From the NCBI GenBank assembly GCA_035310015.1, contig DATGEO010000106.1, positions 1 to 7,326 on the forward strand: a DNA stretch of 7,326 nt. The letters run 5' to 3'. The translations under genes were made by a program, and so were the position numbers. The notes under the pieces are model-generated. The model made no database searches. It was not told the DNA's origin and was given only the letters and a program-made list of their open reading frames with translations. Source of the stretch: DATGEO01 sp035310015 (GTDB taxonomy: Bacteria; Chloroflexota; Dormibacteria; Dormibacterales; Dormibacteraceae). Positions 6,139 to 7,326 of the stretch are shown in pieces; position 1 is the first letter of the stretch, and every line of letters starts with the position of its first letter.

Positions 6139-7154
6139 CGGTGCAGCAAGATCGTAAGTTCCTCGAGGGGCTGGAAGTTGAGGATGCGCTCGGGCGGGAT
6201 GCCTGCCCGCCGCGCCATCCACAAACCCATCGGCACGTAGGCGAACTCGTTGGGCGAGTGGGCGTCCGAGCTCACGGCGAAGTTGCAGCCGCACTCGAGC
6301 GCGAGGCGGGCCATCTCCGGTGAAAGGTCCATGCGCGCCGGGTCGCAGTCGATCTCGACCGCCACGCCATGCTTCGCCGCCTCTGTGAACACCGCCTCGA
6401 AGTCGTAGGTCGCGCCCTCGCGCGAGCCGGGGCGGCGCCCGGTCGGGTGGCCGATCAGGTCGACGTGCGGATGGGAGGCCGCGCGGAGCATCCGGTGGGT
6501 CATGGCCTCCGGCTCCTGGCGCAGCTTCACGTGCGGCGAGGCGATGACCACGTCGAGGATCTCGAGGACTGCGTCCGGCAGGTCGAGCGCGCCATCCTCG
6601 AGGATGTCGACCTCGATGCCCTGCAGCAGCGTCAGGCCGTCGACCTGCTTCTGCACCTCGGCCATCTCCTTGGACTGTTCGAGGAGCCGCTCGGGGCCGA
6701 GGCCGTTGACGACCTTGATGCGAGGGGAGTGGTCGGTCACGCAGAGATAGCGGTAGCCGCGCTCCTCCGCGCCGCGCGCCATCTCGAGCATGGTCGCCCT
6801 GCCGTCCGACCACTTCGTGTGCGAGTGAAGGTCGCCGCGGTAGCCGCTCATGTCCAGCGTCGACTCGTCCTCGCGCGAGGGCTGGCCGGTCTCGGCGCGA
6901 AGGCGGTCGAGATAGCGGCTGTGACCGGTCTCCACGAGCTCGGTCAGCACGCGGGCGATGCCCTCGCCGACGCCGGGCAGCGACTTCAGCACGCCGGCGC
7001 GGTGCAGCTCGGCGAGGTCGGGCCGCTCCTGGGCGATCGCCCACGCCGCGTCGGAGAAGGCGCGAGCGCGGAACTTCTGGTCGGGGTCCTGGCGGAGCAG
7101 GTAGCCGATCTCCGACAGCGCCTGCGCGGCAACGATCGGATCGACCTCGTTCAC
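6135..7154 (-). CDS. PolX-like helix-hairpin-helix plus PHP phosphoesterase protein, lacking polymerase domain
   Basis: The product is 339 residues. Residues about 4-85 match the N-terminal 8-kDa/helix-hairpin-helix region of bacterial family X DNA polymerases: ALSEIGYLLR, FRARAFSDAAWAI and the hairpin LKSLPGVGEGIARVLTEL (56-73). After a short linker comes a complete PHP domain with the metal ligands expected for a tri-metal phosphoesterase: DLHSH (His110, His112), SDG (Asp117), TDH (141-142), Glu181, His208, His236, and DAH (Asp297, His299). The polymerase palm and fingers that separate these parts in PolX are missing. In PolX the PHP domain has nuclease activity, so a DNA-binding phosphoesterase or repair nuclease is the best guess; a small-molecule phosphatase remains possible. 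The start is GTG at 7154 with only a weak purine run upstream; an in-frame stop lies just before it and the next Met is residue 102. It is the first gene of a coupled pair with the oxidoreductase. Confidence 0.93.
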   Translation of the reverse strand: MNEVDPIVAAQALSEIGYLLRQDPDQKFRARAFSDAAWAIAQERPDLAELHRAGVLKSLPGVGEGIARVLTELVETGHSRYLDRLRAETGQPSREDESTLDMSGYRGDLHSHTKWSDGRATMLEMARGAEERGYRYLCVTDHSPRIKVVNGLGPERLLEQSKEMAEVQKQVDGLTLLQGIEVDILEDGALDLPDAVLEILDVVIASPHVKLRQEPEAMTHRMLRAASHPHVDLIGHPTGRRPGSREGATYDFEAVFTEAAKHGVAVEIDCDPARMDLSPEMARLALECGCNFAVSSDAHSPNEFAYVPMGLWMARRAGIPPERILNFQPLEELTILLHR

Positions 7155-7288
7155 CAGTTGATTGTCTCTTCAGCGGGAAAGAGAGCAGCGGCGCTTGGCC
7201 GGCTGTAGGCCGGCTCGGCTTTGCCGACGCCGCGATGAGAGGGAACCGGCAGGTTCCCTCTCATAAGAATTGTGTGAGACTGCGGGCC
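7155..7288. other. Structured non-coding region upstream of the PHP gene
   Basis: This region is clearly lower in GC than the genes and has no convincing coding sequence. Several potential stems sit almost end to end: 7165-7170 with 7179-7184 (loop of eight); 7188-7193 with 7228-7233, enclosing 7198-7203 with 7209-7214 and 7215-7219 with 7223-7227 (a possible three-way junction); then the perfect 13-bp repeat at 7235-7264. Read on the minus strand these would form the 5' leader of the PHP gene, the last stem ending about 10 nt before its GTG. A weak minus-strand promoter-like pair (TTGGCC and CACAAT, spacing 16) lies to the right, around 7272-7299. GC-rich DNA pairs easily by chance, so the junction is tentative. 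Confidence 0.35.
7235..7264. repeat. Perfect 13-bp inverted repeat with 4-base loop
   Basis: ATGAGAGGGAACC (7235-7247) and GGTTCCCTCTCAT (7252-7264) are exact reverse complements around GGCA. This is the strongest inverted repeat found in the window. It could act as an RNA hairpin on either strand, a terminator for a gene entering from the right, a protein operator, or a unit of a dispersed palindromic repeat. Neither side has a T-tract, so a classic intrinsic terminator is not indicated. Confidence 0.75.
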
Positions 7289-7326
7289 GTGGCCAAACCG
7301 CGACCCCAGGAGCGCGACCGGATCCC
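7289..7326 (+). CDS. Possible N-terminus of a divergent gene, cut by the right edge
   Basis: From GTG at 7289 the plus frame is open to the edge and reads MAKPRPQERDRI followed by Pro, a typical short basic bacterial N-terminus with high third-position GC. The same frame is also open from ATG at 7235, but that start lies in the 13-bp inverted repeat, making it unlikely. The opening resembles a TetR-type regulator only superficially, since Pro follows RI. There is no clear Shine-Dalgarno. Only twelve full codons plus two bases are visible, and a minus-strand frame is also open here, so the call is tentative. Confidence 0.3.
   Translation, partial: MAKPRPQERDRI

Noticed and set aside
5230..7044. 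A 604-codon extension of the oxidoreductase frame upstream through the PHP gene, as a possible fusion
   Set aside because: The added N-terminal half is an Arg/Pro-rich shadow of the PHP gene, while the conserved LLM domain starts at the ATG at 6138 that overlaps the PHP stop.
7235..7264. Classic intrinsic terminator
   Set aside because: No T-run follows the stem on either strand, and it lies upstream of, not after, the only confirmed neighbouring gene.
7151..7326. A minus-strand frame open from the right edge that ends in a TGA overlapping the PHP GTG (GTGA), as if the C-terminus of an upstream operon gene
   Set aside because: Third-position GC is only about two thirds, well below the neighbours. 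The frame runs through the 13-bp palindrome and other stems and shows no motif, although sequence to the right could revive it.

Overview
This 7.3-kb window is GC-rich throughout. It has closely packed genes, several GTG starts and few strong Shine-Dalgarno sites. The mix of a probable F420-dependent LLM oxidoreductase, a DUF4328 membrane protein, split-type acyl-CoA dehydrogenases and a DHA2-family MFS transporter points to a high-GC Actinomycetota. A Thermoleophilia-like lineage (Solirubrobacterales/Gaiellales) is a guess from gene style, not something the sequence proves. No rRNA, tRNA, insertion sequence, CRISPR array or phage gene was seen.

Left block (1-4419, all minus strand, read right to left). 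Four genes form a likely operon: a full acyl-CoA dehydrogenase (4419-3271), a 14-helix MFS transporter (3243-1648), a small four-helix membrane protein with a proline-rich tail (1577-939) and a second acyl-CoA dehydrogenase (920 to the left edge, C-terminus missing). Gaps are 18 to 70 bp. The first dehydrogenase carries a plausible catalytic Glu at the isovaleryl-CoA-dehydrogenase position. The second lacks it and has a degenerate flavin signature. This resembles the alpha/beta halves of actinobacterial heterotetrameric dehydrogenases, here separated by two membrane-protein genes. The inferred role is oxidation of a bulky or branched acyl-CoA, coupled in some way to transport.

Middle (4458-5219, plus strand). 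A DUF4328 integral membrane protein is divergent from the operon across only 38 bp. It converges on the next block with 10 bp between the stop codons, and both stops lie in the arms of a short inverted repeat.

Right block (7154-5230, minus strand). A protein with a PolX-type N-terminal helix-hairpin-helix region joined directly to a complete PHP phosphoesterase domain, without the polymerase core, overlaps by 4 bp (ATGA) with a compact LLM-class flavin-dependent oxidoreductase. The two are probably translationally coupled.

Right edge (7155-7326). A mostly non-coding stretch of lower GC holds a perfect 13-bp inverted repeat and several adjacent potential stems, followed by what may be the first codons of a divergent plus-strand gene. 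The most unusual items are the structured right-edge region, the polymerase-less PolX-like protein and the interrupted dehydrogenase pair. None of them alone proves a new system.
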